From NCBI GenBank assembly GCA_013399695.1, contig VXAU01004440.1, forward strand, positions 189,127-253,126: a stretch of 64,000 nt of DNA, read 5' to 3'. This DNA comes from Formicarius rufipectus (lineage: Eukaryota > Chordata > Aves > Passeriformes > Formicariidae). Position numbers and translations under genes: made by a program. Positions 50,797-63,700 of this stretch are shown in pieces (positions within the stretch are counted from its first letter, which is position 1; each line of letters begins with the position of its first letter). The notes under the pieces were generated by a model. It was not told the DNA's origin. It did no database searches and saw nothing but the letters and a program-made list of their open reading frames with translations.

Positions 50797-53751
50797 AGAG
50801 GAGATGTCAGGACAGACTGTTTCAAACTTCAGCGTCGTCACGAGCTGGGTGAAGCTTTCAGCAGGTTGCTGTAGAGTGCGTGTAGGGGAGTGTGAAGCAC
50901 AAAAAAGGGCTAGTGTACCCTTGGTGGGCAGAGCAGCCTCCAAGACCTCATGGTCCAGCAAAGCTTCTGCAGGCAGGAGGAGCCTGCCCAGCCCTCCAGT
51001 GTGAAGCCTGCCTGGGTGGCTCTGGGAAGCTGAGACAGGTCACGACTCTGTGTATGGAAATGCCCTTCCCTCAAAAATTAGGTGTGTGCTCTTATGCAGC
51101 GTGGGGTGCCAGCAGGGCTTCTTTGTGTTTTATTTCTGGGATGTAGAATAATAATTAGAAAGAGGGAGTTTTAAAACCCCTTTATTTTGTATTGAGGCTT
51201 TTGGAACAAAACTGAAGCCTTTCCTGTCACATTGTTGTGTTCCCAGAAGTGGTGATTAGCAACCGAGATAAGCAGCTAAGGCTTTTCTACAGAGGTAGTG
51301 TTCTTGGATGCAAAACACAGTGATTCCCACGGCTGCGCTGCCTGCTCAGTCCCTGCTGCCCAGTGCTGGAGCTGAGGCACCATTTTCTTTGCATCCTTCC
51401 TAGAAAAAAGAGGTAGGAAGCTGGATACCTTTATTCCTTAACCTGTACATAAGAAGTAACTTCTGCCTTCTGGCATTAAGGTATTTGCCTCTGTTCTGCA
51501 TAAAGCACTTCTGTGGGCTGCTGAATTACTATTAGTTCCCAATGGATAGTACATGAATTATATTCTTTGCGAAGCAAAGTTGTAACATGCTGTAATTTCC
51601 AAGGCACTGATGCAATATTTATGTTGTTCTATGCTCCACTGGCAGATTTAAGCATAATATTGTAGACTGGCAGGAGGCTGTTATGATCTAAACTCCGTGA
51701 TTATGTCAGTGCTAAATTTTAAGTTCTGTTGCACATGGTGTTGTATCCAGTTACATTTTTGTGTATGATTCTTTTTCTAGAAGATGATCAGTGGTAGTGA
51801 CCTAGACTGAAAGGCAGGACTTTATTTCTCACTGAGTAAACCATGCATGGTTTGGGCTCCGTAATCTCAGTCATCTATCCAAAAGATGTATTTTTCAGTG
51901 CAAAAGCAGGTGGCATATCTCTCACTTGTGCTGTGTTATCTGTAAATCCCACACTGATGTCCCATTATTGCATTTAATTTGGAAGCATGTGTAAGTACTA
52001 CAAGGAGGATGCAAACATAAAAGACCTTTCCTCACAGTGTCTTCAGTTTTTTTTATTCCAGGCTCATTTTTGACTTGCATTATGCTGGCAGAACAGATTA
52101 GCTGTTTCCTCCCAATTCCCTTGTCTTCCCCTTGAGAAAGGTTCATCAGAGCTAATGTGTACTGCCTGTGTTAGTCCTTTCTCCTAATAATTAGTTTGTT
52201 CATTTCTGTATTTAGTGCAGGGTGTGCTCCTCTTGGCTTCCTCAGCCCACAATCTTAAAAGGATGCTGTAAGCTTTTTGTGTGATCAGCACCTATGAAAC
52301 CATATTTTTTGTGAAGGACTCAGCTTCCACTTAAGCATGAAAACATCTTTGAGTTTAAAAGTTGCATACCTACCATACTTAACAATTAGGATGAGTTTCA
52401 TGGATAGTTTTAGCTTCAAAACTGAGTTTCTTGGTAACTATGGGGCTTCTGATCTGAGTCTTTAGGTGATACATAAAATCTCAGTATGAGCAGTCGTCTG
52501 TTCCTGATGATGGTAGCTGTCAGGCTGATGGCTGTTTTGCATGCCTGAAGGTTATTTGTCTGGTAACTAAAAATATATTGTCCCAAATGCTTGACCTCAT
52601 CCCATGAACTGATAAATTCCTGTAGAAGATACTTTGTCTTGGTTCCATCAGTGCAGACTACATGTAGGACAAGTTGTATCTCTTTTTCAATTGCATGTGT
52701 TGCTCATATACGTAGTGTATCCAGGGCTTCAATCAGAAAGTGAACTCCAATTTTTGATTTTAAGGACAAATAGAAATTTTTACTTCAATCCTTTATGCTA
52801 AGAACATCCTTGAAAACTTAATTGTATTTGAAAATGTAAACCCACTCCATAAAAGGTGTTTTATAATTTTATTTCTCAATAATTACAAATGTTTTCTTGG
52901 CAGTTAAATATTGAGGCTGAAATTTATCCTGTCTAACTGAGGAACTGTAGCTTCCTTGTGTGGCCTAGGAGGAGAGTCCACCTAACCGTGTCTTATGTGG
53001 GGTACAGCGCCTTTGCATGCATCTCTCTCCACTGATTGCGTCAGCTGTTCTCCTGACTGAAGTACTTTGGTCCTTAAAGTTAAGGATGAACATAGGCCTG
53101 AGGAAAGTTCCATTTTTTGTAGACAAGCAGATGTAAAATGCTTACAGTTCAGAGAAATATTTTTCATTCCATTATAGGTTGCTGTGGCTGTCTGTGAATG
53201 TCTCTCTTCCTTTCTGTTAATGAATACAGATGTGCAACCGCCTGCACCCATCTGGCTTTGTTCAATAAATGTGTAGGCACAGACGTTTAAATCAAATATT
53301 GATAAATACAGCTTTTAATATGTAAATTTGTCTTGTGAACAAAACTGTGTCTGCCTGGCTCTTTTTTCATGGAGAAGCATTTCTGCCATGCTGATACTTC
53401 TTTTTGATTACCATTGTATTCTGCTACAGAGGCCTTGATGCTTGAGGGCTAGAGGGATAGGAACAGTTTCTGAAATAGATTTGGGGAGGCAAAAATAGGT
53501 TGAAATAATTCTTTGGATTATTCTGTTTTGAGTGCAATATCTTTGTCATCCAAATTCCTTTACAACAGAGACATAACGTGCAAGGTCCCAAATAACACCT
53601 GCAGGAGTGCCAGACAGAACTGTGTTACAATGTTGACCTGTGTGTGTACGTGCAGGAAAAAAATGAGTAATAGTAACCCTTAGCTTTCAAAATTTGTAAC
53701 ACTCTGGAAAGTAGTGAACTCAGGCCCTACTAATATATCTGAGAGCTGCTT

Positions 53752-54130
53752 CACCATCATCATGGCTAGGCTTCCCAAATGAAGATTTGGAAGGGTTTTA
53801 CCCAAACTTACTGCAAGCGCACTGATGGCTGATAAGGCCAATGCGAGATAGGCAAGTCCAGTTGCAAAAGGCACAGTGGAAAGTTTCCGTAGGTGGAGCT
53901 GTCAAGGCCCGGTTCTTTCTGCGGTGTCTGTTCTCCTTCAGGCTGATTCTGCGTATGTTTTCAAAGGAGACAGCAGCGTTACAGATGCTGTGTCTCCACG
54001 TCTCCTGATTGGAGGCCAGAGTGTACCATTGCCGGTGGACAATATGGCCAAGGCTGAGGTGTTGTTTCAGGGAGCCGAAGAGCTGCTTAGTGGGGTGATG
54101 AAAGGCCATAATCTGAGTGGCAGCAGGGGA
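53752..54130 (-). mobile_element. RTE-like LINE relic: polyprotein C-terminus and 3' tail
   Basis: A minus-strand frame of 103 codons (54109-53798) reads like the C-terminus of an endonuclease-reverse transcriptase polyprotein from a non-CR1 LINE. Seen directly: an ETWRHSICNAAVSFENIRR segment at residues 36-54, a basic stretch KENRHRRKNRAL at 58-69, and a C2HC finger with C79, C82, H95 and C99 around SRIGLISHQ (88-96). The family pattern 'dRatWR...FE..Rr...kRrrRKnR...C..C.r.c.SRIGLhSH...C', as I recall it, is common in vertebrate and invertebrate RTE-like LINEs. The frame stays open upstream of the ATG to about 54145 in the style of the same proteins. Downstream, an atgatgatgg-like tail (53757-53766 reversed) fits the ATG/TGA repeat tails of such elements and sets the 3' end near 53752. 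The reverse transcriptase domain is absent, so the copy is 5'-truncated and inactive. The exact clade is not certain. Confidence 0.72.
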
Positions 54131-54754
54131 AAGCCTAGTCAGAGGTTGTGAGCAGTCATTTCTCAGGGAAATTTGTGATCAATTATCACACTCCTTGTTG
54201 ATTCTAAGATCTTAAGGACTTGTGGTTTCAAGGGATTTTTTTTCACCTTTTTTTACCTTTGATAAGAAGTTTTTAACAAGAAAAAGTTTACCAGAAAAGC
54301 GGGAAGGAGTCAGCATTGATATTTTCACAATAGAGAGTGGCAACTAAGTATGGCTTTAAAAGAGACAACACTGTTGTAAGGATGTCCAAGGAACACACTG
54401 TGAACTCACTGCATGGCTGTGCACGCTTTTCTCTCTTTTATTCAGCTCTATTTTGGCCTTTTCAGAAAATCAGGTATAAAATGACTTCACAGTAGAGAAA
54501 TGTGCTAGTTAAAGCATATAATTTTTTCGTAGATTCATAAATATACTTTTGCTTGTACTTTTTGGTTTTCTTTGGTTTGGAAAAGTTTGTCCTGATTTGA
54601 ACAGCTCAGAATGGAAAGATGTCTGTTATCTTGAAATATGGGATATTTGTCTGTCCCCTTCCCACGTTACTTGGGGTATTTTTTGCCCTGGAAGCTGGAT
54701 GTAGTCAATTATCTGAAGGTTGCCTCCAGATTATGATGCCTTTTTCTACATAGG

Positions 54755-54800
54755 AAAGACTTGTCCATCTAGTATTCTGTACCAGACAATTGATAGAAAT
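54755..54800 (-). mobile_element. Possible trace of old CR1/L3 3' end
   Basis: ccatctagtattctgtacca, followed by gacaattg, resembles the reversed L3-type CR1 3' end (ccatctagtccagtatcctg). Only about 45 bases match and the flanks do not extend it convincingly. Low certainty. Confidence 0.3.
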
Positions 54801-57061
54801 TGCAGCTTTTGTGGTACAGCAAGTTGAAGATTTTTGGCATGGGCAGAGAACAAGAAGTGAGACTTTTTTATTTTAAAACACATGCTACAGTCTCCGCATA
54901 ATTTATTTGGGGGCAAAAGAAGTAGAAGTAGCTTCTGTGTACTCCAGCACCTCCCACCCCATGACTTGCTGCCTGCTTTGCTATATAAGTAATGTCATGT
55001 GTGAAGTTGCCCTCTAAAATGGAAGAGGTACATCCCCAGGAACCATGACTGATGGGTTTCTGTCAGGGCGCTCAGGATCTGCCCTGTCACCGTAGATATA
55101 TAGCATTTATTATGGTGCTAAGGAGAGCTTTAAGAGGATTTAAGGTAGAGATGTAAAACCGTTGGGTATGTATCGTTAGTCAGTGTCATGAAATGCAAAC
55201 TTAAGCTATTCAGTCTGTTAAAATGCTTTGGTTTCCTTGTCTGACCTCAGAACTTTCTGTGGAGAATGCTTGCATGTCACTTATGGCTTTTTTAGCATCT
55301 CTGGAAATGTCAAAAATTCTATTAGTTTTTCCAGAGACTCATATACAGAAATAGATGGTGCTATTTCAGTGGTTTGTAGAAAGATTACTGAATTAAACTA
55401 TCTCTTTGTCTAGACAGACTCCAGAAGTAGCACTGTGGTACAAAAGTAAGATTTGTAATGTATTAAAAAAAAAAAAATCAACATTTTATTTAATTCTGTA
55501 AATTGTACTTCAAAGCAGTTTAGATGACATTGCCATTATGTATGCAAATGCAAGGAGCAATGTCAATAAGTTGGAAGCTTTGTGGGTTGTATTTTATGCT
55601 TTGTACTGCAGTAAAGGATTGTATCAAAGAAACCTTTCAAATATACACATATGTTGTAAAAAGTAACACTATAAAACATCAGGACTGGAAATGCTTGCAG
55701 TAAGTGCTCTGTGGGATTACTCTGCCTTCATAAAACGTTGTCAGCACAAAGAGACTAATTCCAGTCTTAAATTAACCAGCTCAGGAGAGCATGTTTTGGT
55801 ACCTAGTGGCAAGGAATCATTCCTGGAGCATTTGCCCAGTGGATGAAGGAAGAACATGGTCCATAAAGTTCACAATGGGTCTGAAAAGCAGAAACGTGTG
55901 TTGGAATCCTATTGCGCTCATTGACTAAACTCAGCAGTGGGGAGCCTGCGCTTCATCAGCTCTGCCTTCTTCTGGAAAAGAAAAAGCACACTGAAAAAAA
56001 CCCCAAGGAACCATGCATGGGGAAGTTCCTCTCATCCTGAGCTCTTTTATTCTGTTTTCTCACAGGTTTTATTGTTGTTTTGGGTAGAGTCTTAAGGTTT
56101 GAATTTTACGTAAATGTTTTGTAAAATGCAGTGCCCAGACAGAACAGGTGAACAGGTTTCAACCTTCAGAAAGAACCTGTATTCCAGATGCCAGAGCCTG
56201 CACCCATCACTCTGCAGGCTCCCAGTACCTCCAGGTGGGAATGGCATCTCCTGCCTTCCTCCTCCTTCCCTTCCTGTGCGTATTATGCCTTGGTTGAAGT
56301 ACTCCTGAGTCCTTCAGGTCCTTCTCTGAGAAAGAACAGCTCTTGTGAAGACCTGATGCTTCCACTGGCACTTCCTAAAGTGCACCATAGTAAATAACCA
56401 GAAATGTGAAACTTTCTCCCATCAGAGTCTTTCTTAATTCCTGTAAAAGTAAGATCATTCTTTCCTGTAGGGAGTCAGAGAACAATATTTGGTCAATGTT
56501 ATTTTGTTTCAATAAAACCCCAAGAAGACAGGAGACTGTCCTGGAAAGCCTTTGGCATTCTACACTTTTTCCTGGGAAATAACACCTACGTTTACTGTGC
56601 TCTTTTTAACACCGCTTTTTAACAGCTTTTGCACACACAAATACATCTTAAGCAATCTCACGTGTATTAACTAGGTGTTCATGAGCTGTGATAGATTACT
56701 TTTAACGCCTGGCATTTACCTACTCCATCAAGTCTTTGATAGGGTGCTGCTACAGGAGAACGGAGAGGAACTTGTGGGCACAGAAAGCCCGGGGTGTGTG
56801 AGGAGTTTGAGATTTCAGACTCTGTTTCTCTTGGTGCTTTCCATCTCTATCTGGCTGGCCTATTGCCATTTCCATGCCAGTCTCTATGGTAACTTCTTTC
56901 AGGATAAAATAACAGAAACACGAGTTAGCTCACTGCCCACAGGAAAGCTGCCGTGGTCCCAGTGCCAGAGCCCCGGCGAGGCACGGCCCCAGCACGTGTG
57001 TTCCATCAGGGTTAGGCAGGTTACAACCCCTGCTTCCAGTTAAAGGTGAAATCTCTCCTTT

Positions 57062-57076
57062 CCCCCCCCCCACCCC
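57062..57076 (-). repeat. C homopolymer run
   Basis: Ten C residues, one A, then four C. On the minus strand this is a G-rich run that could form a quadruplex, and it is also a likely sequencing-error spot. Confidence 0.8.
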
Positions 57077-60000
57077 AGCCTTGCCCAGCAATATCTCCTC
57101 AGCCCTTCTCTCTCACGTTTGGAAACATCCCTGTGTAATTCTTCTACGGATTACTTTTCCCCTCCTGTTTGCAGGATTGCATGATTCATTTTACATTTTA
57201 AATGGCTTTGTCAATAAAAGCTTCAGTTTTCAAATGAAACATTAGCTGGTAACTGGGGGAATGTTACAGGAAAATGTTTACTGAGAGTTGTTAGTAAATT
57301 AATGAGTTTTCTGTGCTACAGTGTAAGTAGGAAATGGCAATATAAAAAATGATTTAGAGGGCCAGGCAGTTTATTAGGAATAAAGCACCTGAGTTCTGCC
57401 CTTCCCTTGGCTGTTAGAGTTGTTGTGTGTCCTTGTATAAAGTTGCTGTCAATTCCTGTGCTCCTCCTTCCCTAAATATGAAAAAAGCAAATGATTATCC
57501 ACATTCTTACATTATTTTGAAGATTGTAGGTGAACTGCTGCATAGGAGCCACACTGGCACCACTTGGGGATTCTCAGAAAAGGATGTTAATTTTTTTGGT
57601 GCTATGTTAGGAAGTGACCTGTAACGGAGTCCCCCCATATTCTAGAAGCAGGTGCTCTAGGTGTTTACAGTCCTTTAGTTTTATTTTCCCCAAAGTACTG
57701 TAGACTTCTTGCAAGTATATTGCTTGCATTTACCTTTTTGTCACAAGCAGTGTCAGCAGGAATCACAACCCTGTTGCTCCATGCTCCTTCTCAAACCTCA
57801 GGAGAGATGTCCATGAACCACTTGCTTTAATTAGATGAGACAGAAGCACATTGGAAATGTTTTTATCCCATTCTGGGGTGGTCTGTATGCCACACATGAA
57901 ATCTGATAGACCTAGAATGCAAGTTTTAGGTTCTTGAAACCTTTCAACTGAAATATAACCCCCTCTTTTGGGGTTGTGGGACTTCTGGGGACAGCAAAGA
58001 TTGTTATCTCATTCAGTTTTGTATGAAGTCTGTATCTTTAAAATACCGGTTTTCCTCTTTCCATTTAGAGCTGAAATTATTCTCAAACAGCTGCCCCTAC
58101 CTCTTCCTCCAGCATGAACTGAAGTTAGTTCCTCCAGCAAGGTTCATATAATTAGGTAGCTGGCTTGAAATTGTTAATCTTGAGAACTTTTAGTTGTGGT
58201 ATATGGAAACAATTCACAAACTGAAGGACCTAGACACCTTTTTGTCCCAATTTCTTGAAGTGTCATATGAAAAAGAAGGCAGGGCTTGAAGTTGGTGTGT
58301 CCTTGGCCAGGTACCATAACCCTTGCACAGCCTAGGTGTGGAGCCTTGGCAAGCACTGCAGCTGGCACTGGATGAGAGGGCATGGAACAGGTTATCATAA
58401 TTCCACTCCTCATCCCCTGTGCCCTTCATAGCAGCTATTAGTGAAATGAGGAGAAGAGGCAGTGAAGTGGTCCTTCATGGTGCCTCTTGTGTGCCTCCTT
58501 TCCCACAAGGGAAGAAAAGCCTTTGAAGTGACCCTGACAAATGGGAGCATGCACAAACTCCTGTAGGGAACTCCAGCAGCCTTTCTGCTGGCCACTGGCC
58601 TTTTTTTTCATAGGATACCTTCTGCTAAATCTCATTAGATTTGGTATTTCCAGTAGGGATGGTTTAATAAATCTGGCGGTTTAGCAGATGCTGGCCTTAT
58701 GTGCTCTTGCCTCTTGTGCTGAGTGATGGACATTTATCTGAAATGTTGTTTAGGTGTGTGGTATTATTTCATCTCAGTAAAATAATACATAGTATCGTTA
58801 ATTGTGGGCTGTTGACAAGATTTTTGTGGAAACAGTGAAGAGATACATTCTGCTATGTGTGGAATAGAAAGGATTAAATATAATTAATTAATGATTAATT
58901 AATAAATAAAAAAGAAAATAGAGGAAGTGGAGGTTTTCATTTTGGCACTCATGCCAACAGGTGAAAACAGATTTTGAATGCAAATATGAACAAAAATAAG
59001 GTGTTCTGAATGAATGGTTTGGCTTCCTGTGGGAGTGTATGAAACTGATCTTTTGCTCAGCATCCCAGTTTGGAAATTGTGTGTTGTATCAGCTTGACAA
59101 CAACATTGGCATCAAGAGGCAATTGTTGCTCAGAGATGATTAATATTCACATGTGCAGATGAAAAATGTAGCATTTGCTTTTTGAATTGGCTTCTTCATG
59201 GTAACTGGCCAGATGATCTACTTGGAATGAGCAGTGCAGGAGGGAGTTGTGGTGAGGGGAATCTCTTCATTCTCAATGTTACCCATTAGGACAGTCAGGT
59301 TCATTCAACAGCAAAAAGCTGGACTCACTCCCACAGCTCCTGCTCACACAGAAGGGAGTCTCCTGCCGTCTCTCTGGACCCCGACTGTGATAGCTTAATT
59401 TTTCTTCTAAGAGAGCCCTTTTCTTTGAGCTGCACCATGGAAATGTGGTGTGGCTCTTTTCTGGCAGGTCTCTACAGTGCCCAAGCAAATGAATAAAGTG
59501 TCTGGGCTTTGCCTTTCACGACTTAGTCCTCACTGTAGCGTATCCGGACCACTGGACCGCTGAGTCTTGAAGAGATCTGTTAGTTACTGACAGAAAAGTC
59601 CTAATGACATTGTTGTAAACACAGCTGTCTTCTCACCTCCTGGTGGGAGTCCTTTTCTTGCAGCTTTCTGAAACATGGTGATTATTTGTTAATTTAAAAA
59701 TACAAACAAAAGGGATACTGCTATCGACAAGGGTGATAAGAAAATAAATAAAAAGCCTGCAAAAGTTAAACCCCGTGCTATTGTCCTTCACATTAAGGAC
59801 AGTTGGCCTCTTACAGAGCAAGGGGTTAATTGTTGCTTTGCCTGTTTCATACAGAAATAAATCCACATTTTTTTTGCACCTGTGCTGAAGGTACTAAAGC
59901 TCTGTTTCTCAGGATATTTGCATTTGATTGAGTGTTGTTAGGCAGGCAAATTTATTGGTAAGCTGAATGTTTGAGGTGGTATTTATGATTCCTCTCTGAG

Positions 60001-60396
60001 CATTCTGTATGCTCCTCTTGTGCATCCTCCTTTTGGCAGCGAGAAGTGCTCTGGCGCCATCGTGTTCTGCTTCTCCAAGTATCCTCCTTGGAGGTACCCT
60101 CTTGCTTCGCCTTGCCCATAATTAATGGCACACAGTACTGTTTGCAAAATAAAAGGACTCTGAGTTCACCTTAGCAGTTATTTAGTATCACCTAGTTGCT
60201 TTGCTTCATTATCTATTTTGCCAAGTAATGTCTCTGTGTGTGATCAAGTGGAAAAACCTCCTTGTCACCTTTTTAGGGCTGATCTGGAGTCCCTGTGCAT
60301 AGGGGTCACTTGTCCTTGTTCTGCAGCGTATAAATATGTTACTGGACACAGAGGAAAAATGGGTACAGCCTGTTGGCATGTCATCCCTGAGAGAGC

Positions 60397-60720
60397 CACA
60401 GAATCATTTAGGTTGGAAAAGACCTCCAAGATAATCATGTCCAAGCTTTACCCAATCCCCACCTTGTCAGCTAGACCATGGCGCTAAGTGCCATGCACAG
60501 TCATTTCTTGAGCACCTGCAGGGATGGTGACTCCACTACCACCCTGGGCAGCCTGTTCCAAAGCTTGACAACCCTTTTCAGGAAGAAATTCTTCCTGATG
60601 CCCAAGCTGAACCTCCCCTGGTGCAAATTGAGGCTCTATCATCTTGTTACTGTCACTATTTGCCTGGTAGAAGAGACTGACCCCCACCTTGCTACAAACC
60701 CCTTTCAGGAGGCAGTTGGT
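60397..60720 (-). mobile_element. CR1 LINE 3' end, 5'-truncated
   Basis: Read on the plus strand, the copy starts with cacagaatcatttaggttgg at 60397, typical of one avian CR1 3' end group. It goes on through 'gggatggtgactccactacc' at 60522-60541, the block near 60545-60600 (cagcctgttccaaagcttga, ttcaggaagaaattcttcct), 'ctgaacctcccctgg', and ends with 'gacccccaccttgctacaa' near 60680 and 'cctttcaggaggcagttgg'. About 325 bp survive. The minus-strand frame of 87 codons (60484-60747) overlaps the end of ORF2 but carries no intact domain. Moderate divergence suggests an intermediate age. Confidence 0.93.
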
Positions 60721-63700
60721 GACTGATGCTGAAACTTTCTGCTGCACACTGCTAATCCAGCCTCCATTTATGCTTTCTGCTGCTGATGCTTCTGGGGGAT
60801 GTTGGTACTTTCTGCTGCTTTATACTTCAGGGTCTGCCTTATTTTCTTGGGACCACTCAATGATACTCAGCAGTCCCCTGCAGGCAAATAAGTAAATAAA
60901 AGTAAGAAAACAGATTCCCTTCTTCTGTGACATGGAACTGTTTTGTTAAAATAGCAACATGTGACACCATTCTCCTCCATAATCTCCAAAGTGATTGAAG
61001 GATCTGGTGAAAAGATACTGGTATAGAGCAGGGCCTCCATTAATTTTTCACTGAAATTAAGAGATTAGGAGATTAAACAAAGGTCTTCAGAGACACAAGA
61101 GGCAAATGGTAACCTCACTGCATCCTATATTTAAGTGGACATATGTTGTCTGGTTTGTGTGTTTGTCTTCATCCTAAAGAGTAAGGCACTGGGAAGCACT
61201 GTGGTCTGAGCTTAGGGCCTTGAGGAGTTGAAGATTAGATTTTCTTCTAAAGCAAGGTCACACAGTTCCATAATAGGTTGTTCAAACTTTCTCTGTCCCT
61301 CTTTCCCTACTGAGAATGATGATGGTTGGGCAAAATAAGGCTCAAGTTCATCAGATGTTCTAAAACTACAAAATATATTGGCTGAAGGTAAGTATTTCCA
61401 TTATAGATTCTTATTGCATATTCAGTACTTAATATTTTGAAAATAATTTCAAATAGATAGAAGCTCTAAATGAAAAAAAGATTTGCACACAACTCTCAAA
61501 TGAAATCTCAATTGCAAATTACAGAATATGGGATCTTAGAAATTAGAGGTAGTAGAGGTTTCATAGCTGATTCAGTACAACACCTTGACAGTGAGGAATA
61601 TTTGCCAGCAAAGCCAGTTTGCACAGGATGTTTTGCCCAGACTGTAGTCACTCAGTTTGCCAATATTGTTTAATGCTTCTGCACAATCTTGATTCTGATT
61701 TTAGCCCAGATGCCTTTTGTTGAGAAGAGTCTGCAGTGGCAGTATTTACAGCCAACAGAACTTGAGTAATTCAGTAAGATTTCATAATGGCATTTGACAA
61801 ATGTGGCACAGGAATTAAAATATTTTATGTCTGCTGAGTTCCTGCCAGCCCATTCTGGAGGTGGGGGGAAAAGATCTGTAATTGTTGTTCTCTTCCTCAG
61901 TGATACAGCTGCCTGTAGTTGTCAGTTACTTTCCTTCACAATTTTAGGGTGTTTTTCTTCCCCTTTTCTGATTATTCTCTGCTTTATTTTATAAAGAAAT
62001 TACTTCAGTCTTGAAAGTATATATTTCATAAATACCATCTGATTAATTGTCACTTGCTTTGCTTTGTTCCTTTGACATATCCTCGTGATTTTATAACCTG
62101 CCAAATCTTTGATGCATGCTCAAAACTCATTCACTCCACTTGACTTACATCTGAGCCTACTCTTTAAAGGCTTTGCTGCAGCAAGATCTCAGTCACCAAT
62201 GGCTTGGGAGATTCATTAGTCAAGTTCTTTAAATACCATAAATTGCATGTCAAAAAGCCTATCCATAACCTGTGGTTTGGCTAGGAGAAGGTTTTTCTTT
62301 CAGTTTGAGGGGATTTTTTTTTTTCCTTTTCTCTTTACTCCTTTGAAAATGCTTGGCATTTCTAAATGGAGTACAATCCTAAAAATTCCACTGTCCTTGA
62401 AAGGAATTTTCTGAATTCCCCTGTGTCTCATAGCATAGATGGCCCCTTTATTGCTGGTTAGGTGGCACTTCAAAGCTCTAGTTTGTGAAATTGCTGGTTG
62501 GAAGTCGCAGAAGAATTTTTGTTTTAAGTGAATAAAAATCAGAATCAGATTTGGTTTTTGTCAGATTTTAAAGCAAAAAGCCCACACCAGCAAGGCCACA
62601 AGTTCTTGTTTCATGCCAGCTTGTTTTATGATGGTGTTTCATCTCTTACTTAGGAGTGAGGATATGATCTGCCACTCTATAAGGAGCTACTGCAATAAAA
62701 TCCAAGAAAAAACAGTATTTCCTCTCTTCAGTGCTCTGCTCCTACTTTCATCCCTGCTCCCAGCACTAACTTCAATAGGAGTTTTAATGTAACAAAGGAT
62801 TTGTGATTTGACTCACTGATGTTTAGCAATAGTGTTTGAAGTATTGAATTCTCTCCCAGGTCGCATTTTTATGATAAAGCATAAACTTTTGTGAACCATT
62901 TATGTAAAATTCCTGTTGTGGTAGTTTTACTCATCTTAAGCAGATCTACCTTACTCTGAACAAAAGCAACCTATGCACTTGAGTGGCTTTGTGGTCAACA
63001 GAAAAACAGGTTGTCTTGGAAAAATACATTTGCCAGTGGAATGTGGTTTTTCCATCCTACCACTCGTATTCCAGGACTGATGAAAATTACAGCTATTAAG
63101 TTAGTCTGCTTTGTCTCAGCCCAACTAGAATTTTACTGCTAGTTTGTCACTGGATCAGGATGAAAACGGCTGCTCTGCTTTCTTTTTTTCTTTCCAAGAA
63201 AAAAAAATACAAATAGAATCTATTGACGTTTTGCCTGTAACAAGAGGCAAGGATGCTTTTCCTTTAAAAGTGATATTAGCATGTTGCTATGCAGTCCTCC
63301 TCAAAAAGGAACATAATTTGAAGGCCAGATATGGGCTTCATTCTATCTCCTTGCTTTGTCTGGAGAAATCACCATTGTTGCCAGTAGGATAGAGAAACTA
63401 TTGTAGCCAGAAACTGAATTGGCTTTTATTTGGAAGGGCGGAGGGTGTTAAGAAATGTTAGATTTCCCAGGTTTGCATGATATAAGCAAGAAAAACCATA
63501 TGAAAGCAAAAGAACTGTAAGAATGTTAATATCACTCCAATTGCTGAAACATATGGAGCCAATCACTGGCACTGCCTCAACACAACTGGGGATGGAAATG
63601 AGCATTTTTCTCTGAAAAATATGGGATATTTCCAGTCCTACAGTTTGTCTATTTTTGTGGCATTTCTCTCATACAAAAGCAGGGATATTTTCAAGAGCAA

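Larger units (their letters stand above)
45829..53751. other. Unannotated sequence with exon-like patch and dinucleotide repeat
   Basis: No named gene. A stretch at 49863-50232 is open on both strands and includes a 119-bp exon-like segment (50057-50175). A 16-bp direct repeat pair lies at 50377-50392 and 50399-50414. A TG dinucleotide run lies at 50781-50796. A GC-richer patch spans about 50760-51130. The rest is unremarkable AT-rich sequence. Confidence 0.45.
54131..60396. other. Unannotated sequence
   Basis: No gene recognised. A possible trace of an old CR1/L3 3' end (minus strand) lies at 54755-54800. A 13-base A run lies at 55465-55477. A C run (10 C, A, 4 C) at 57062-57076 is preceded by a small CpG-richer patch at about 56940-57000. 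A TAAT-rich simple stretch lies at 58873-58920. Confidence 0.45.

Noticed and set aside
56675..57043. 122-codon frame with a hydrophobic middle
   Set aside because: No recognisable family, no promoter or splice context, and a hydrophobic run of this sort is common in random T-rich sequence.
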